In this document: in pieces, positions 38,747 to 48,382 of the stretch | Layout of the letters: the number at the start of each line of letters is the position of its first letter | Position numbering within the stretch: position 1 is the first letter of the stretch | Assembly: GCF_000265205.3 (NCBI RefSeq) | Contig: NC_018000.1 | Coordinates: 6,047,001-6,111,000, forward strand | Source of the DNA: Sinorhizobium fredii USDA 257 | GTDB lineage: Bacteria > Pseudomonadota > Alphaproteobacteria > Rhizobiales > Rhizobiaceae | Direction of reading: 5' to 3' | Length of the DNA stretch: 64,000 nt | Position numbers and translations under genes: made by a program | The notes under the pieces: generated by a model | What the model saw: the letters and a program-made list of their open reading frames with translations, nothing else | The model's database searches: none | What the model was told of the DNA's origin: nothing

Positions 38747-39442
38747 ATGGCTCAGCAATTGCTTATGCCCAAGGCAACGGCCGTCTGGCTCGTTGACAAC
38801 ACCGCACTCTCGTTCGACCAGATCGCGCAGTTTTGCAAGCTGCACCCGCTCGAAGTCAAAGCGATTGCCGACGGTGAATCGGCGCAGGGCATCAAGGGCC
38901 TCGACCCCATTGCAACCGGTCAGCTTTCGCGCGACGAGATCGCCCGCGGCGAGGCAAATCCGAACCATAAGCTCAAGCTCTCCGAACCGAAGGTCCGCGT
39001 TCCGGATTCGAAGCGCAAGGGACCGCGCTACACGCCCGTTTCCAAGCGCCAGGACCGTCCGAACGCCATTCTCTGGCTGGTCCGCAACCATCCGGAACTG
39101 AAGGACGCGCAGATTTCGCGCCTCGTCGGCACGACGAAGTCGACGATTGAGCAGATTCGCGAACGCACCCATTGGAACTCTGCCAACCTGACGCCGATGG
39201 ATCCGGTCACCCTCGGCCTGTGCTCGCAGATCGACCTCGACCTCGAAGTCGAGCGCGCCGCCAAGGGCCGCCCGCTGCCGACCGCGGCCGAGGTGGGCGC
39301 GACGCTCGAGTCGGCACGGGAAACCGAGAAGCTCGACTACAGCTTCGAACGCGAAGAAGAGAAGGAAATCGACGCTGACGCCGTCTTCGCCAAGCTGAAG
39401 TCGCTGAAGTCGGACCGCAAGGACGAAGACGACGACTATTGA
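38747..39442 (+). CDS. DUF1013 protein (TrcR-type cell-cycle transcriptional regulator)
   Basis: 231 residues, soluble, highly conserved across alphaproteobacteria. I recognise DUF1013, annotated as the TrcR regulator from Caulobacter work. The N-terminal ATAVWLVDNTALSFDQIAQFCKLHPLEVKAI looks like a helix-turn-helix, a second HTH-like stretch is ISRLVGTTKSTIEQIRERTHWN near 140-160, and the C-terminus is acidic with EEEKEIDADAVFAKL. ATG at 38747 with AGGACTAT upstream. Followed by a strong terminator. Divergent from acs. Confidence 0.85.
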   Translation: MAQQLLMPKATAVWLVDNTALSFDQIAQFCKLHPLEVKAIADGESAQGIKGLDPIATGQLSRDEIARGEANPNHKLKLSEPKVRVPDSKRKGPRYTPVSKRQDRPNAILWLVRNHPELKDAQISRLVGTTKSTIEQIRERTHWNSANLTPMDPVTLGLCSQIDLDLEVERAAKGRPLPTAAEVGATLESARETEKLDYSFEREEEKEIDADAVFAKLKSLKSDRKDEDDDY

Positions 39443-39467
39443 TCGGTTCGTCAGCGGTGAGATTCAA

Positions 39468-39498
39468 GAACCCGGATCGCAGGATCCGGGTTTTTTGT
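39468..39498. terminator. Terminator of the TrcR-like gene, possibly bidirectional
   Basis: AACCCGGATC - GCAG - GATCCGGGTT (39469-39492) followed by TTTT, 26 bases after the stop; the ectoine-synthase gene ends 9 bases further on the opposite strand, so both transcripts may end here. Confidence 0.9.
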
Positions 39499-39506
39499 TG
39501 CCGTAC

Positions 39507-39893
39507 TCAATAGGCCGAGCCCGAAGAGTCTTTGAGGTTGTGGCGCTCCGTCCCCGTGAGCGGCGGATTGAAGATACTGACGAGGACCAGGTCTTTGTCG
39601 CGGCCCCCGCGCAGATAGTGCTTGTCATGCTTGTCGAGCACATAGATGTCGCCCCTGCGGATCGGAAAGACATTGCCCTCCATATCTTCGACCTCGCCTT
39701 CGCCGGCGATGCAATAGCAGGCTTCGAGATGGTTGCGGTATTGAAGCAGCGACACGGTGTTGGCCCGCACCACCGTATGGCAGACGGTGAAGCCCATGCC
39801 GTCCTTTTCCGTCAGCAGTCGGTGGCTGGTACCGCTGCCCCACTCGACGAAGTGATCGGTGACTTCAACGTCCTGCAGGCTGCGCACGAACAT
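39507..39893 (-). CDS. ectC: Ectoine synthase (EctC family), orphan
   Basis: 128-residue cupin protein. Family blocks are all there: [38 protein letters not shown] (in segments), [17 protein letters not shown], and the C-terminal [12 protein letters not shown]. These are the EctC metal and N-gamma-acetyl-diaminobutyrate ligand regions. EctC cyclises N-gamma-acetyl-2,4-diaminobutyrate to ectoine. No ectA, ectB or ectD is within the window, so this is a lone EctC, as reported in some bacteria that take up or hydrolyse the precursor. Divergent from a LysR gene that may regulate it. Terminator at 39468. Confidence 0.88.
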   Translation of the reverse strand: MFVRSLQDVEVTDHFVEWGSGTSHRLLTEKDGMGFTVCHTVVRANTVSLLQYRNHLEACYCIAGEGEVEDMEGNVFPIRRGDIYVLDKHDKHYLRGGRDKDLVLVSIFNPPLTGTERHNLKDSSGSAY

Positions 39894-40030
39894 GGCGTTC
39901 TCCTCGTGTAAGAAAATCTGACAAATCCCGCAATGGGTCCCCGGGCCGTCGCGATGAATCCCTTTATTTGCTTGATTTATGCTTCTTACAAACGATGATT
40001 CCTCACCGGATAGTTGAGGAGAATTTACAT

Positions 40031-40906
40031 ATGATGCCGCCCTTGGGCGCCTTGCGGGTCTTCGAAGCCGCCGCCCGCCTCGCTAGCTTCTCGCGCGCCG
40101 CCGACGAATTGCATGTCACGCATGCCGCCGTGAGCCATCAGATCCGGCAATTGGAGGAATGGTTCGGCCGCCCCCTGTTCCTGCGCGAAAAGCGCGGCGT
40201 TCGGCTCGCGCCCGAAGCCGAGCGGCTTGCCGAAGCCCTGTCGGTAAGCTTCGAGCGCATTGCCGCCGAAGCGGAATCCTTGAAGCTCAGGACGAAATCG
40301 GAAATCACCGTCGCCTGCATTCCCTCGATTGCGACCCGCTGGCTGATCCCGGCGCTCGGTGAGTTCCTCGCAGCCCATGCCGATACCACGGTCAGGGTGG
40401 TCTATGCCATGGCAGCGCAGCGCCTACGTGAAACCGGCTGCGACGTGCTCATCACGCTCGGCGCCGATCTGTCCGACGGCGTCGTCTCGGATCGGCTCTT
40501 TTCCCGCGTCAACAGGCCCGTCGCAAGTCCGCGTTATCTGGAACGGGAGGGTCGTCTCGCGACTGCTCAGCAGATCGCCACGGCGGACCTCTTGCACGAC
40601 GAGACGACGGCCCATTGGCAGCAATGGTTCGCCCGGGCCGGCATAGTGCCGCCCGGGTCCCTGAAGGGTCCGGTGTTTCAGGATTTCAATCTGCTGGCGA
40701 CCGCCGCCATCGCCGGCCATGGCGTCGCGCTTTGCCCGGTCGAAGTATGCCGGCGCGAGATCGACAACGGCGACCTGATCGTGCTCTCCGAGACTTCGAT
40801 CCTCGAAGAGGAGAGCTACTTCCTGATCAGCAAGTCCTCGCGCCAGAAGGCCGCGTCCGCCTTCTGCGGCTGGTTCAAACAGGTTGTTGACCCCGCATCG
40901 AACTGA
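40031..40906 (+). CDS. LysR-family transcriptional regulator (GcvA-like)
   Basis: 291-residue regulator. HTH at the N-terminus ([40 protein letters not shown]) and the effector domain of the GcvA-like group after it ([21 protein letters not shown]). ATG at 40031 with GAGGAG nine bases upstream. It is divergent from ectC with a 137-bp gap, the classical LysR arrangement, so it probably regulates that gene; the PrpE-like gene is convergent, 9 bases beyond its stop. Confidence 0.9.
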   Translation: MMPPLGALRVFEAAARLASFSRAADELHVTHAAVSHQIRQLEEWFGRPLFLREKRGVRLAPEAERLAEALSVSFERIAAEAESLKLRTKSEITVACIPSIATRWLIPALGEFLAAHADTTVRVVYAMAAQRLRETGCDVLITLGADLSDGVVSDRLFSRVNRPVASPRYLEREGRLATAQQIATADLLHDETTAHWQQWFARAGIVPPGSLKGPVFQDFNLLATAAIAGHGVALCPVEVCRREIDNGDLIVLSETSILEEESYFLISKSSRQKAASAFCGWFKQVVDPASN

Positions 40907-40915
40907 CGCGCCGCG

Positions 40916-42823
40916 TCAAATGCCGATACCCTTGGCGTGAAGCGCCTCGGTGATTTCATCGAGGACCGCCGGGTCGTCGATCGTCGCCGGCATCTTCCAG
41001 GGCTGGCGGTCGGCGATCTTCTGTATTGTGGCGCGCAGAATCTTGCCGGACCGGGTCTTCGGCAGCCGCTTGACGCAGATCGCGGTTCGGAAGGCGGCGA
41101 CAGGGCCGATGCGCTCGCGAACGAGGTCGATGACCTCTGTCTCGATATCCGATGTTTCACGGGAAACATTCGAGTTGATCACCAGGAAGCCGGCCGGAAT
41201 CTGCCCCTTCAACGGATCGGCGATGCCGATCACGGCGCATTCGGCGACGTCCGGATGACTGACGCAGACCTCCTCCATAGCCCCCGTCGAAAGCCGATGC
41301 CCCGCAACGTTGATGATGTCGTCGGTACGCGCCATGATGAAGACATAGCCGTCCTCGTCGATATAGCCGGCGTCGGCCGTCTTGTAGTATCCGGGATATT
41401 CCTCGAGATAGGCGGCCCGAAACCGGTCGTCGGCCATCCAGAGCGTCGGCAGGCAGCCGGGCGGCAGCGGCAGCTTGACCACGACATTGCCGAGCGTCCC
41501 CGCCTCGACCGGATGACCGGCATCATCGACGACCTGCACGTCATAACCGGGGAGGGGAACGGCGGGCGATCCGTATTTGACCGGCAGCAAGCCGAGGCCC
41601 AGCGGGTTGCCGGCGACCGGCCAGCCGGTCTCCGTCTGCCACCAGTGATCGATGACCGGTACCCCGAGTGCCCGCTCGGCCCAGCGGATCGTGTCCGGAT
41701 CGGCGCGTTCGCCGGCAAGATAGAGGGCGCGGAAGCGCGACAGGTCATAACGCGCCACATGGGAGGCTTCCGGATCCTCCTTACGGATCGCACGCAGCGC
41801 TGTCGGGGCGGTGAACATGACGGCGACGCCGTGCTCGGCGATGATTCGCCAATAGGTGCCCGGGTCGGGGGTCCCGACCGGCTTGCCTTCGAACAGGATC
41901 GAGGTGCTGCCATTGAGGAGCGGTCCGTAGACGATATAGGAGTGCCCGACGACCCAACCGATGTCGGATGCCGCCCAGAAGACCTCGCCAGGCCGGACGC
42001 CGAAGAAATTCTCCATCGACCATTTCAACGCGACCATGTGGCCGCCATTGTCGCGCACGACGCCCTTCGGCTGGCCGGTGGTTCCGGAGGTGTAAAGGAC
42101 ATAGAGCGGATCGGTGGAGGCGATCGCTGCACAGGGTGCTTCATCGCCGGCCTCCCTGGCAGCCGCCAGAGCATCGGCGAAATCGAGATCACGACCGGGC
42201 ACCATCTCGGCGGCCAGCATGTCGCGCTGGAAGATGAGGCAGTGGGCGGGCTTGTTGCTGGCGATCTCGATCGCCTGATCGAGCAGCGGCTTGTAGGCGA
42301 CGGTGCGGCCGGGCTCCAGCCCGCAGCTTGCCGAAACGACGAGCCTGGCCTGGCAATCATCGATCCGGACGGCGAGCTCATTGGCGGCAAAGCCGCCGAA
42401 GACGACCGAATGGACCGCGCCGATCCGCGCCGCCGCCAGCATGGCGATCGCGGCTTCAGGGATCATCGGCATATAGATGATGATCCGGTCGCCCTTGTCG
42501 ATACCGAGCTTTCCATAGACCGCCGCCATTGCCTTTACGTCGGCGAGCAGCGCCGCATAGGTGATCTTTTCGGTCCTGCCGGTGACGGGACTATCGTAGA
42601 TGAACGCCGTCTGCTCACCGCGGCCCGCCTCGACATGGCGGTCGAGGCAATTGTAACAGGTGTTGGTGACGCCATCCGGAAACCAGTGCCCGTAAGGCCC
42701 ACGCTCGGCGTCGAAGATCCGCCGCGGCCTTTCGACCCAGTCGATCGCCTCCGCGGCTTCGGACCAGAAGCCCTGCGGATCGGCTTTCCATGCGGCATAC
42801 ACATCGGAATAGCGACTTGCCAT
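40916..42823 (-). CDS. prpE: Propionyl-CoA synthetase-like AMP-forming ligase
   Basis: 635 residues. The N-terminal ASRYSDVYAAWKADPQGFW and WFPDGVTNTCYNCLDRHV are typical of PrpE rather than Acs. AMP-binding YTSGTTGQPKG near residue 260, HWWQTETGWP near 395, and C-terminal [13 protein letters not shown] with catalytic lysine near 595. ATG at 42823 has GGAGGAG seven bases upstream. Activates propionate (or similar short acid). A parS-like 16-mer with one mismatch is embedded near its 3' end, encoding NVSRET. Next to LysR (convergent). Confidence 0.9.
   Translation of the reverse strand: MASRYSDVYAAWKADPQGFWSEAAEAIDWVERPRRIFDAERGPYGHWFPDGVTNTCYNCLDRHVEAGRGEQTAFIYDSPVTGRTEKITYAALLADVKAMAAVYGKLGIDKGDRIIIYMPMIPEAAIAMLAAARIGAVHSVVFGGFAANELAVRIDDCQARLVVSASCGLEPGRTVAYKPLLDQAIEIASNKPAHCLIFQRDMLAAEMVPGRDLDFADALAAAREAGDEAPCAAIASTDPLYVLYTSGTTGQPKGVVRDNGGHMVALKWSMENFFGVRPGEVFWAASDIGWVVGHSYIVYGPLLNGSTSILFEGKPVGTPDPGTYWRIIAEHGVAVMFTAPTALRAIRKEDPEASHVARYDLSRFRALYLAGERADPDTIRWAERALGVPVIDHWWQTETGWPVAGNPLGLGLLPVKYGSPAVPLPGYDVQVVDDAGHPVEAGTLGNVVVKLPLPPGCLPTLWMADDRFRAAYLEEYPGYYKTADAGYIDEDGYVFIMARTDDIINVAGHRLSTGAMEEVCVSHPDVAECAVIGIADPLKGQIPAGFLVINSNVSRETSDIETEVIDLVRERIGPVAAFRTAICVKRLPKTRSGKILRATIQKIADRQPWKMPATIDDPAVLDEITEALHAKGIGI
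41153..41168. other. parS-like site inside the prpE-like gene
   Basis: TGTTTCACGGGAAACA: one mismatch to the consensus, but in the centre (T to G at position 10), which breaks the palindrome; likely a weak or non-functional site. Encodes NVSRET on the minus strand. Confidence 0.4.
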
Positions 42824-42974
42824 TTCCGTTCTCCTCCACTGACCTTCCGGACGGATGGCCCGACTCCTCTGTGCTGGAGGATAAGCCCGTGGAGGCAAAG
42901 GGAAAGCCCGACGAAAGGGTAATGGTCGGAATCGAGACGAGTGCGGCTCTCTGCCGCTCTCCAAGCTCTGCCAA

Positions 42975-43634
42975 TCAGCGCGCGCCGAAGATCGCCGAGC
43001 CGACCCGGACGCTGCTGGCGCCGAAAGCGATGGCCGTTTCGAAATCGCCGGACATGCCCATGGAGATCTTGGTGAGACCGCACTTGGCCGCGAGTTTCGC
43101 AAGCAGGGCGAAATGCGGACCCGGATTCTCATCGAGAGGGGGAATGCACATCAGGCCCTCGACATCGAGGCCAAGCTCCAGGCGGCAGAGATCGATGAAC
43201 GCGACGGTCGCCTCCGGTGCTATGCCCGCCTTCTGCGGCTCGAGACCGGTATTGACCTGCACATAAAGCCGCGGCTTGCGGCCCTGCCGCTCCATCTCGG
43301 CGGCGACGACGCGGGCGATCTTCTCTCGATCGATCGTTTCGATTACATCGAAGAGCGCGACGGCGTCGGCCGCCTTGTTGGACTGCAGCGGGCCGATCAG
43401 GTGCAGTTCGACATTGGGCGTCTCGCGCTTGAGCTCCGGCCACTTGCCTTGTGCTTCCTGGACGCGATTTTCACCGAATACCCGCTGGCCGGCAGCGATC
43501 ACCGGTCGGATCGCCTCTGCGTCGAAGGTCTTCGAGACGGCGACGAGCGTGACGACGCCTTCAGCCCGCTTCGCCGCCCTTTCGCTGGCGCGAATCCGGC
43601 TCAGGACATCGCCCAATCGTTGCTGTACGTCCAT
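42975..43634 (-). CDS. YggS-family PLP-binding homeostasis protein
   Basis: 219-residue alanine-racemase-fold protein that binds pyridoxal 5'-phosphate and buffers vitamin B6 (YggS/PLPBP). The PLP lysine is in VTLVAVSKTFDAEAIRPVIAAG near residue 34; FGENRVQEAQGKWPEL follows at about 54; GMSGDFETAIAFGASSVRVGSAIFGAR ends the protein. Not a racemase by known family biology. Convergent with nothing; head-to-head with leuS. Confidence 0.95.
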   Translation of the reverse strand: MDVQQRLGDVLSRIRASERAAKRAEGVVTLVAVSKTFDAEAIRPVIAAGQRVFGENRVQEAQGKWPELKRETPNVELHLIGPLQSNKAADAVALFDVIETIDREKIARVVAAEMERQGRKPRLYVQVNTGLEPQKAGIAPEATVAFIDLCRLELGLDVEGLMCIPPLDENPGPHFALLAKLAAKCGLTKISMGMSGDFETAIAFGASSVRVGSAIFGAR

Positions 43635-43846
43635 TCTGCGCTCCTTGCGGTGTCGAGGCTCACATGCGGATTATTGAAACTTGCGACACTTGCCAAGCCC
43701 GGCGACGGTAATGGCCGCCGAATGGGCCAAAGTGCCGTGTCCTGGCCCTGAAAACTTGACGGTCCGGCGGTTTCATGATGAAGGTCAGGCCAGCTATTAC
43801 GAGGGCGCTTTGGACGCCGCAAAATTTCCGGAACATCGACAAAGAC

Positions 43847-46477
43847 ATGGCTACCGAACGATATAATCCGCGTGATGCCGAACCGCGCTGGCAGCAGGAA
43901 TGGGACGCAGGCAAGGTCTTCGAGACCAGCAACGACGATCCACGTGAAAAATATTACGTGCTCGAGATGTTCCCCTATCCGTCCGGGCGGATCCACATGG
44001 GCCACGTGCGCAACTATACGATGGGCGACGTCGTAGCCCGTTACAAGCGCGCCCGCGGCTTCAACGTGCTGCATCCGATGGGCTGGGATGCCTTCGGCAT
44101 GCCGGCCGAGAACGCCGCCATGGAACGCGGCGTGCATCCGGCCAGCTGGACCTACCAGAACATCGCCTCGATGAAGGCGCAGCTCAAGGTCATGGGCCTG
44201 TCGCTCGATTGGAGCCGCGAATTCGCCACCTGTGATCCGGCCTATTATCAGCGCCAGCAGCATCTCTTCCTCGATTTCCTGGAAAAGGGCCTGGTCTACC
44301 GCAGGCAATCGAAGGTCAATTGGGACCCGGTCGACAACACCGTGCTCGCCAACGAACAGGTAATCGACGGCCGTGGCTGGCGCTCGGGAGCGCTGGTCGA
44401 ACAGCGCGAGCTGACGCAATGGTTCTTCCGCATCACCGATTTCAGTCAGGATCTGCTCGACGCGCTCGATGGTCTGGATCAGTGGCCGGAAAAGGTGCGG
44501 CTGATGCAGAAAAACTGGATTGGCCGCTCCGAGGGCTTGGCTCTGCGGTGGGAACTTGATCCGGCGACGGTTCCCGGCGACAGCAGGGAGCTGACCGTCT
44601 ATACCACGCGTCCCGACACGCTGTTCGGCGCCTCGTTCCTGGCGATCTCCGCCGACCATCCGCTCGCCAGGGAAGCCGCTGCCAACAATGCGGCGATCGA
44701 CGCCTTCTGTGAGGAATGCCGGCGCGCCGGAACATCGCTCGCCGCCCTCGAGACGGCCGAGAAGAAGGGGGTGGATACCGGCATCCGCGCCAGGCATCCG
44801 TTCGACCCGGATTGGGAGCTGCCCGTCTATGTCGCCAATTTCGTGCTGATGGACTACGGCACGGGCGCGATTTTCGGCTGCCCCTCCGGCGACCAGCGTG
44901 ACCTTGATTTCGCCCGCAAATACGACCTGCCGGTCGTGCCCGTCGTGATGCCGAAGGATGCCGATCCGGCAAGCTTCACGATCGAGGACGAGGCCTATGT
45001 CGGCGACGGGGTCATGATCAACTCGCGCTTCCTCGACGGGCTTCCCACGGAAGAGGCCTTCGAGGCCGTCGCCTCGAAGCTCGAGAAGGAGACGCTGAAC
45101 GGCGCCCCGCGCGCCGAACGCAAGGTGAATTTCCGCCTGCGCGACTGGGGAATCTCCAGGCAGCGTTATTGGGGTTGCCCGATCCCGGTCATCCATTGCG
45201 AGGATTGCGGCGTCGTTCCGGTGCCGAAGACCGATCTGCCCGTGGTCCTGCCGCCGGACGTCACCTTCGACAAGCCCGGCAACCCGCTCGACCGGCACCC
45301 GACGTGGCGGCATGTGGCCTGCCCCGAATGCGGCAAGGACGCGCGCCGGGAAACCGACACGATGGATACCTTCGTCGATTCCTCCTGGTATTTCACGCGT
45401 TTCACGGCGCCCTGGGAGGACAATCCGACCGATCCGAAGGTTGCCAATCACTGGCTCCCGGTAGATCAGTATATCGGCGGCATCGAGCACGCGATCCTGC
45501 ATCTGCTTTATTCGCGCTTCTTCACCCGGGCGATGAAGGCGACCGGCCACGTGGCACTGGACGAGCCCTTCAAGGGGCTGTTCACGCAGGGCATGGTGGT
45601 GCACGAGACCTATAGCCGCGGCGAAGGCGCGCAGCGCGAATGGATCACGCCCGCGGAAGTCCGCATCGAAGAGATCGACGGCCGCCGCCGCGCGCTGCTC
45701 GTCGAAACCGGCGAGGAAATCGCCATCGGCTCGATCGAGAAGATGTCGAAGTCCAGGAAGAACGTCGTCGATCCGGACGACATCATCGGCTCCTATGGCG
45801 CCGACACGGCACGCTTCTTCGTGCTCTCCGATTCGCCGCCGGACCGCGACGTGATCTGGTCCGAGGCGGGCGTCGAGGGCGCCCACCGCTTCGTCCAGCG
45901 CGTCTGGCGCCTAGTCGGCGAGGCTGCCGAAAACCTGCGCGGCGTAAATGCCTCGCCGGCTAAGGAAGGCGAGGGCATGGCGATATCGCAGGCCGCCCAT
46001 CGCACTCTGCGCGCAGTCGAGGCTGACTACGACAAACTTGCCTTCAACAAGGCCGTGGCGCGGATTTATGAGCTCGTCAACGTGCTGGCCGCGCCGCTCG
46101 CGCAGGTTGCCGCGGGCAAGGCCGACCCGGCCGTCACCGCCGCTGTCAAGGACGCCACGACGATCCTGATCGACCTGATCGCGCCGATGATGCCGCATCT
46201 CGCCGAAGAGTGCTGGCGCGAGATCGGCGGCGCGGGGCTGATCGCCGAGAGATCATGGCCGGCCTTCGACCCGGCGCTCGTCGTCGAGAACGAAATCACC
46301 TTGCCGGTGCAGATCAACGGCAAGAAACGCGCCGATTTGACAATCGCGCGCGACGCAGATCAGAGTGCGATCGAAAGCGCCGTCCTCGCACTTGACGCCG
46401 TAAAAGCGGCGCTCAACGGCGGCAGCCCGAAGAAAATTATTGTCGTGCCGCAAAGGATCGTCAATGTCGTCGTCTGA
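43847..46477 (+). CDS. leuS: Leucyl-tRNA synthetase
   Basis: Class I aminoacyl-tRNA synthetase charging tRNA-Leu, 876 residues. HIGH-type signature HMGH at 50-53 in [20 protein letters not shown] in EKMSKSRKN near residue 630; the CP1 editing domain between ([12 protein letters not shown] near 245; threonine-rich editing site). ATG at 43847; longer in-frame readings start with sequence that does not fit. First of a leuS-lptE-holA operon, overlapping lptE by 14 bases. Confidence 0.97.
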   Translation: MATERYNPRDAEPRWQQEWDAGKVFETSNDDPREKYYVLEMFPYPSGRIHMGHVRNYTMGDVVARYKRARGFNVLHPMGWDAFGMPAENAAMERGVHPASWTYQNIASMKAQLKVMGLSLDWSREFATCDPAYYQRQQHLFLDFLEKGLVYRRQSKVNWDPVDNTVLANEQVIDGRGWRSGALVEQRELTQWFFRITDFSQDLLDALDGLDQWPEKVRLMQKNWIGRSEGLALRWELDPATVPGDSRELTVYTTRPDTLFGASFLAISADHPLAREAAANNAAIDAFCEECRRAGTSLAALETAEKKGVDTGIRARHPFDPDWELPVYVANFVLMDYGTGAIFGCPSGDQRDLDFARKYDLPVVPVVMPKDADPASFTIEDEAYVGDGVMINSRFLDGLPTEEAFEAVASKLEKETLNGAPRAERKVNFRLRDWGISRQRYWGCPIPVIHCEDCGVVPVPKTDLPVVLPPDVTFDKPGNPLDRHPTWRHVACPECGKDARRETDTMDTFVDSSWYFTRFTAPWEDNPTDPKVANHWLPVDQYIGGIEHAILHLLYSRFFTRAMKATGHVALDEPFKGLFTQGMVVHETYSRGEGAQREWITPAEVRIEEIDGRRRALLVETGEEIAIGSIEKMSKSRKNVVDPDDIIGSYGADTARFFVLSDSPPDRDVIWSEAGVEGAHRFVQRVWRLVGEAAENLRGVNASPAKEGEGMAISQAAHRTLRAVEADYDKLAFNKAVARIYELVNVLAAPLAQVAAGKADPAVTAAVKDATTILIDLIAPMMPHLAEECWREIGGAGLIAERSWPAFDPALVVENEITLPVQINGKKRADLTIARDADQSAIESAVLALDAVKAALNGGSPKKIIVVPQRIVNVVV

Positions 46478-46994
46478 GAAAGCTGGCCTTCGTCTCCGGT
46501 TCCTGGGCGTGCTTGCCGGCACGTTACTGCTGACGGCGCTGGCCGGCTGCCAGGTCCGTCCGCTCTATTCCGACGGTCCGACCGGTGCGACCTCTGTGGC
46601 GCTTGCCTCCATCGAGATCGCGGAAGCGGACGATCGCGTCGAGCAGGAAGTCCGCAATGCATTGATCTTCCTGGCCTCGGGTGGCCAGGGCGAGCCGGTC
46701 AACCCGCAGTATCATCTCGCCCTCAATGTTTCGCACCGGACGATGGGTGTGCTTTACGACGATGCGGAGGACCGGGCGAACGCCGGCCGCATCGTCGTCA
46801 AGGCAGACTACAATCTGACGAGGACGGCAACAGGCGAGACGGTGAAGGCGGGCTATCGCTCGGCGGTCGCGCTCGCCGATTTCCCGGAACAGGAATTCGC
46901 AAAGGTTCGCGCCGTTCGCGACGCCGAGAATCGCGCCGCCAAGGAACTGGCGGAACTCATCGGGGCTGATATCGCCGCCGCTCTCGGCCGCTGA
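46464..46994 (+). CDS. lptE: LPS-assembly lipoprotein LptE
   Basis: Outer-membrane lipoprotein that plugs LptD in LPS transport, 176 residues. Signal peptide with lipobox LTALAGC near residue 30 (cysteine acylated). The rest is the small LptE alpha/beta fold: RPLYSDG, then [12 protein letters not shown] and [23 protein letters not shown] at 46464 with AAAGGA upstream, overlapping the leuS end by 14 bases. Synteny leuS-lptE-holA is conserved in Proteobacteria. Confidence 0.92.
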   Translation: MSSSEKAGLRLRFLGVLAGTLLLTALAGCQVRPLYSDGPTGATSVALASIEIAEADDRVEQEVRNALIFLASGGQGEPVNPQYHLALNVSHRTMGVLYDDAEDRANAGRIVVKADYNLTRTATGETVKAGYRSAVALADFPEQEFAKVRAVRDAENRAAKELAELIGADIAAALGR

Positions 46995-47007
46995 CGCCGG
47001 TATTCGG

Positions 47008-48042
47008 ATGAGCGAGGTCAAATCGCACGAATTCGACAGCTTCCTCAACCGAGGCGCGTCGAACTACCGCCTTTTCCTGCTCTACGGCCCCGACCGTGGC
47101 CTCGTTTCCGAGCGTGCCGCCCAGCTTGCCGGCCGCTGCGGCGTCGCTCTCGATGACCCCTTTGCCGTCGTCAAGCTTGATGCAACGGAGTTGCAGCAGG
47201 GCGCCGGCAGGGTGCTCGACGAAGTCAATGCCATCGGGCTTTTCGGCGGCGATAAACTCGTCTGGATCCGCGGAGCCTCGAGCGAGAAGGCGATCGGCGA
47301 AGCCTTGCAGATTCTTGCCGACACGCCACCGCCCGGGAGCACGCTGATCATCGAGGCGGGCGACCTCAAGAAGGGCGCGGCGCTCAGGAAGATTGGCGAA
47401 TCGTCGCGGGCCGTCGCCTCCATCGCCTGCTACAGCGACGACGCCCGCAGCCTGCATGCTCTCGTCGACAAGGAACTTTCGGAGGCGGATCTGCGCATAA
47501 GCCCGGCGGCACGCGAGCGTCTACTCGAAGCGCTCGGCGGCGACCGCATGGCCTCGCGGAACGAGGTGCGGAAGCTCGCACTCTATTGCCGTGGCAAGGA
47601 TATGGTCGACGAAGAGGACGTCCTCGCCATTGTCGGCGACGCCAGCGCCATTTCCGTCGACGACGCGGTGGACGCGGTGCTGCAGGGCGACGTCGATGCA
47701 CTGCTGCACGCCATGAAGAAGATCACCACCTCGAAAACGCCGCCCTTCCTGGTGCTCCAGGGCTGCCTCAGGCAGTTTCAGCAACTGGATGCGATGCGCG
47801 CCGAGATGGACACAAGCCGCCAGTCGGCGAGCCAGGTGGTTGCAAGCCTCGGCCGCGGCCTTCATTTCCGCCGCAAGCCGATTGTCGAGGCGGCGCTCAA
47901 GCACTGGACCACGCCGGCGATCCGGCGTGAACTGGGACGGCTCCAGGCAACAATTTACCAGAGCCGCGCGCGACAGAGCCTGGAAGAGAGTATGGTGCTG
48001 CAGAATCTCCTTGCGATCGCGATACAGTCGGCAAAGCGGTGA
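47008..48042 (+). CDS. holA: DNA polymerase III subunit delta
   Basis: Clamp-loader delta subunit, 344 residues, which opens the beta clamp. Recognisable features are NYRLFLLYGPDRGLVSERAAQL (the inactive Walker-like region without GKT), LLEALGGDRMASRNEVRKLALY near 175-195 and the C-terminal helical collar (ALKHWTTPAIRRELGRLQATIYQSR). Last gene of the leuS operon, 13 bases after lptE. No downstream terminator seen. Confidence 0.94.
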   Translation: MSEVKSHEFDSFLNRGASNYRLFLLYGPDRGLVSERAAQLAGRCGVALDDPFAVVKLDATELQQGAGRVLDEVNAIGLFGGDKLVWIRGASSEKAIGEALQILADTPPPGSTLIIEAGDLKKGAALRKIGESSRAVASIACYSDDARSLHALVDKELSEADLRISPAARERLLEALGGDRMASRNEVRKLALYCRGKDMVDEEDVLAIVGDASAISVDDAVDAVLQGDVDALLHAMKKITTSKTPPFLVLQGCLRQFQQLDAMRAEMDTSRQSASQVVASLGRGLHFRRKPIVEAALKHWTTPAIRRELGRLQATIYQSRARQSLEESMVLQNLLAIAIQSAKR

Positions 48043-48382
48043 TCGGTGTTCCCACAGCGTTGGCGGGCCTCTCGATAAATCCGAGCGAGAGTGTTCGAAG
48101 CAGCTAGTTGCCACTGATCTCGACTAGGATCCGCCTGTGGTTTTCCCCTCCCCAAGGCCTGCCATAAGGGGCCCACAACGGGGAGGCGGTAAGTGCACCC
48201 CGCAACCACGAGCCCATTCCGACCGCTGCATTTTGTGCAGCAGGCAAAAATCGGAGCCGTGCAGCCGAGATGACTCCAACGTGGGAGCCCGCGAAACCGC
48301 CGAGATTTGGCGGATGCAGTGCGGCATCGCAAGTCCCTCCCTTTTGGGGAGGGGTTTGGAAGGAGCTTATGAAACCCAGCCC
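48043..48382. other. Intergenic region between convergent holA and parB
   Basis: 340 bp without a gene. Contains CTGCATTTTGTGCAG (48221-48235) and CCCTCCCTTTTGGGGAGGGG (48333-48352), small stems, the latter a possible weak end signal for parB on the minus strand (no T-run), and CCCCTCCCCAAGG near 48147 as a partial inverted match to it. No RNA family recognised. Confidence 0.5.

Noticed and set aside
40937..42922. 661-codon plus-strand frame opposite the PrpE-like gene
   Set aside because: Antisense shadow of an intact AMP-forming ligase with complete motifs.
43935..43950. TCCACGTGAAAA in leuS as another parS site
   Set aside because: Only the CACGTGAA half matches; arms are not symmetric and the mismatch number is too high.
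43601..45886. 761-codon open frame opposite leuS
   Set aside because: Antisense shadow of a clearly intact leuS; composition rich in Arg, His and Gly without family motifs.
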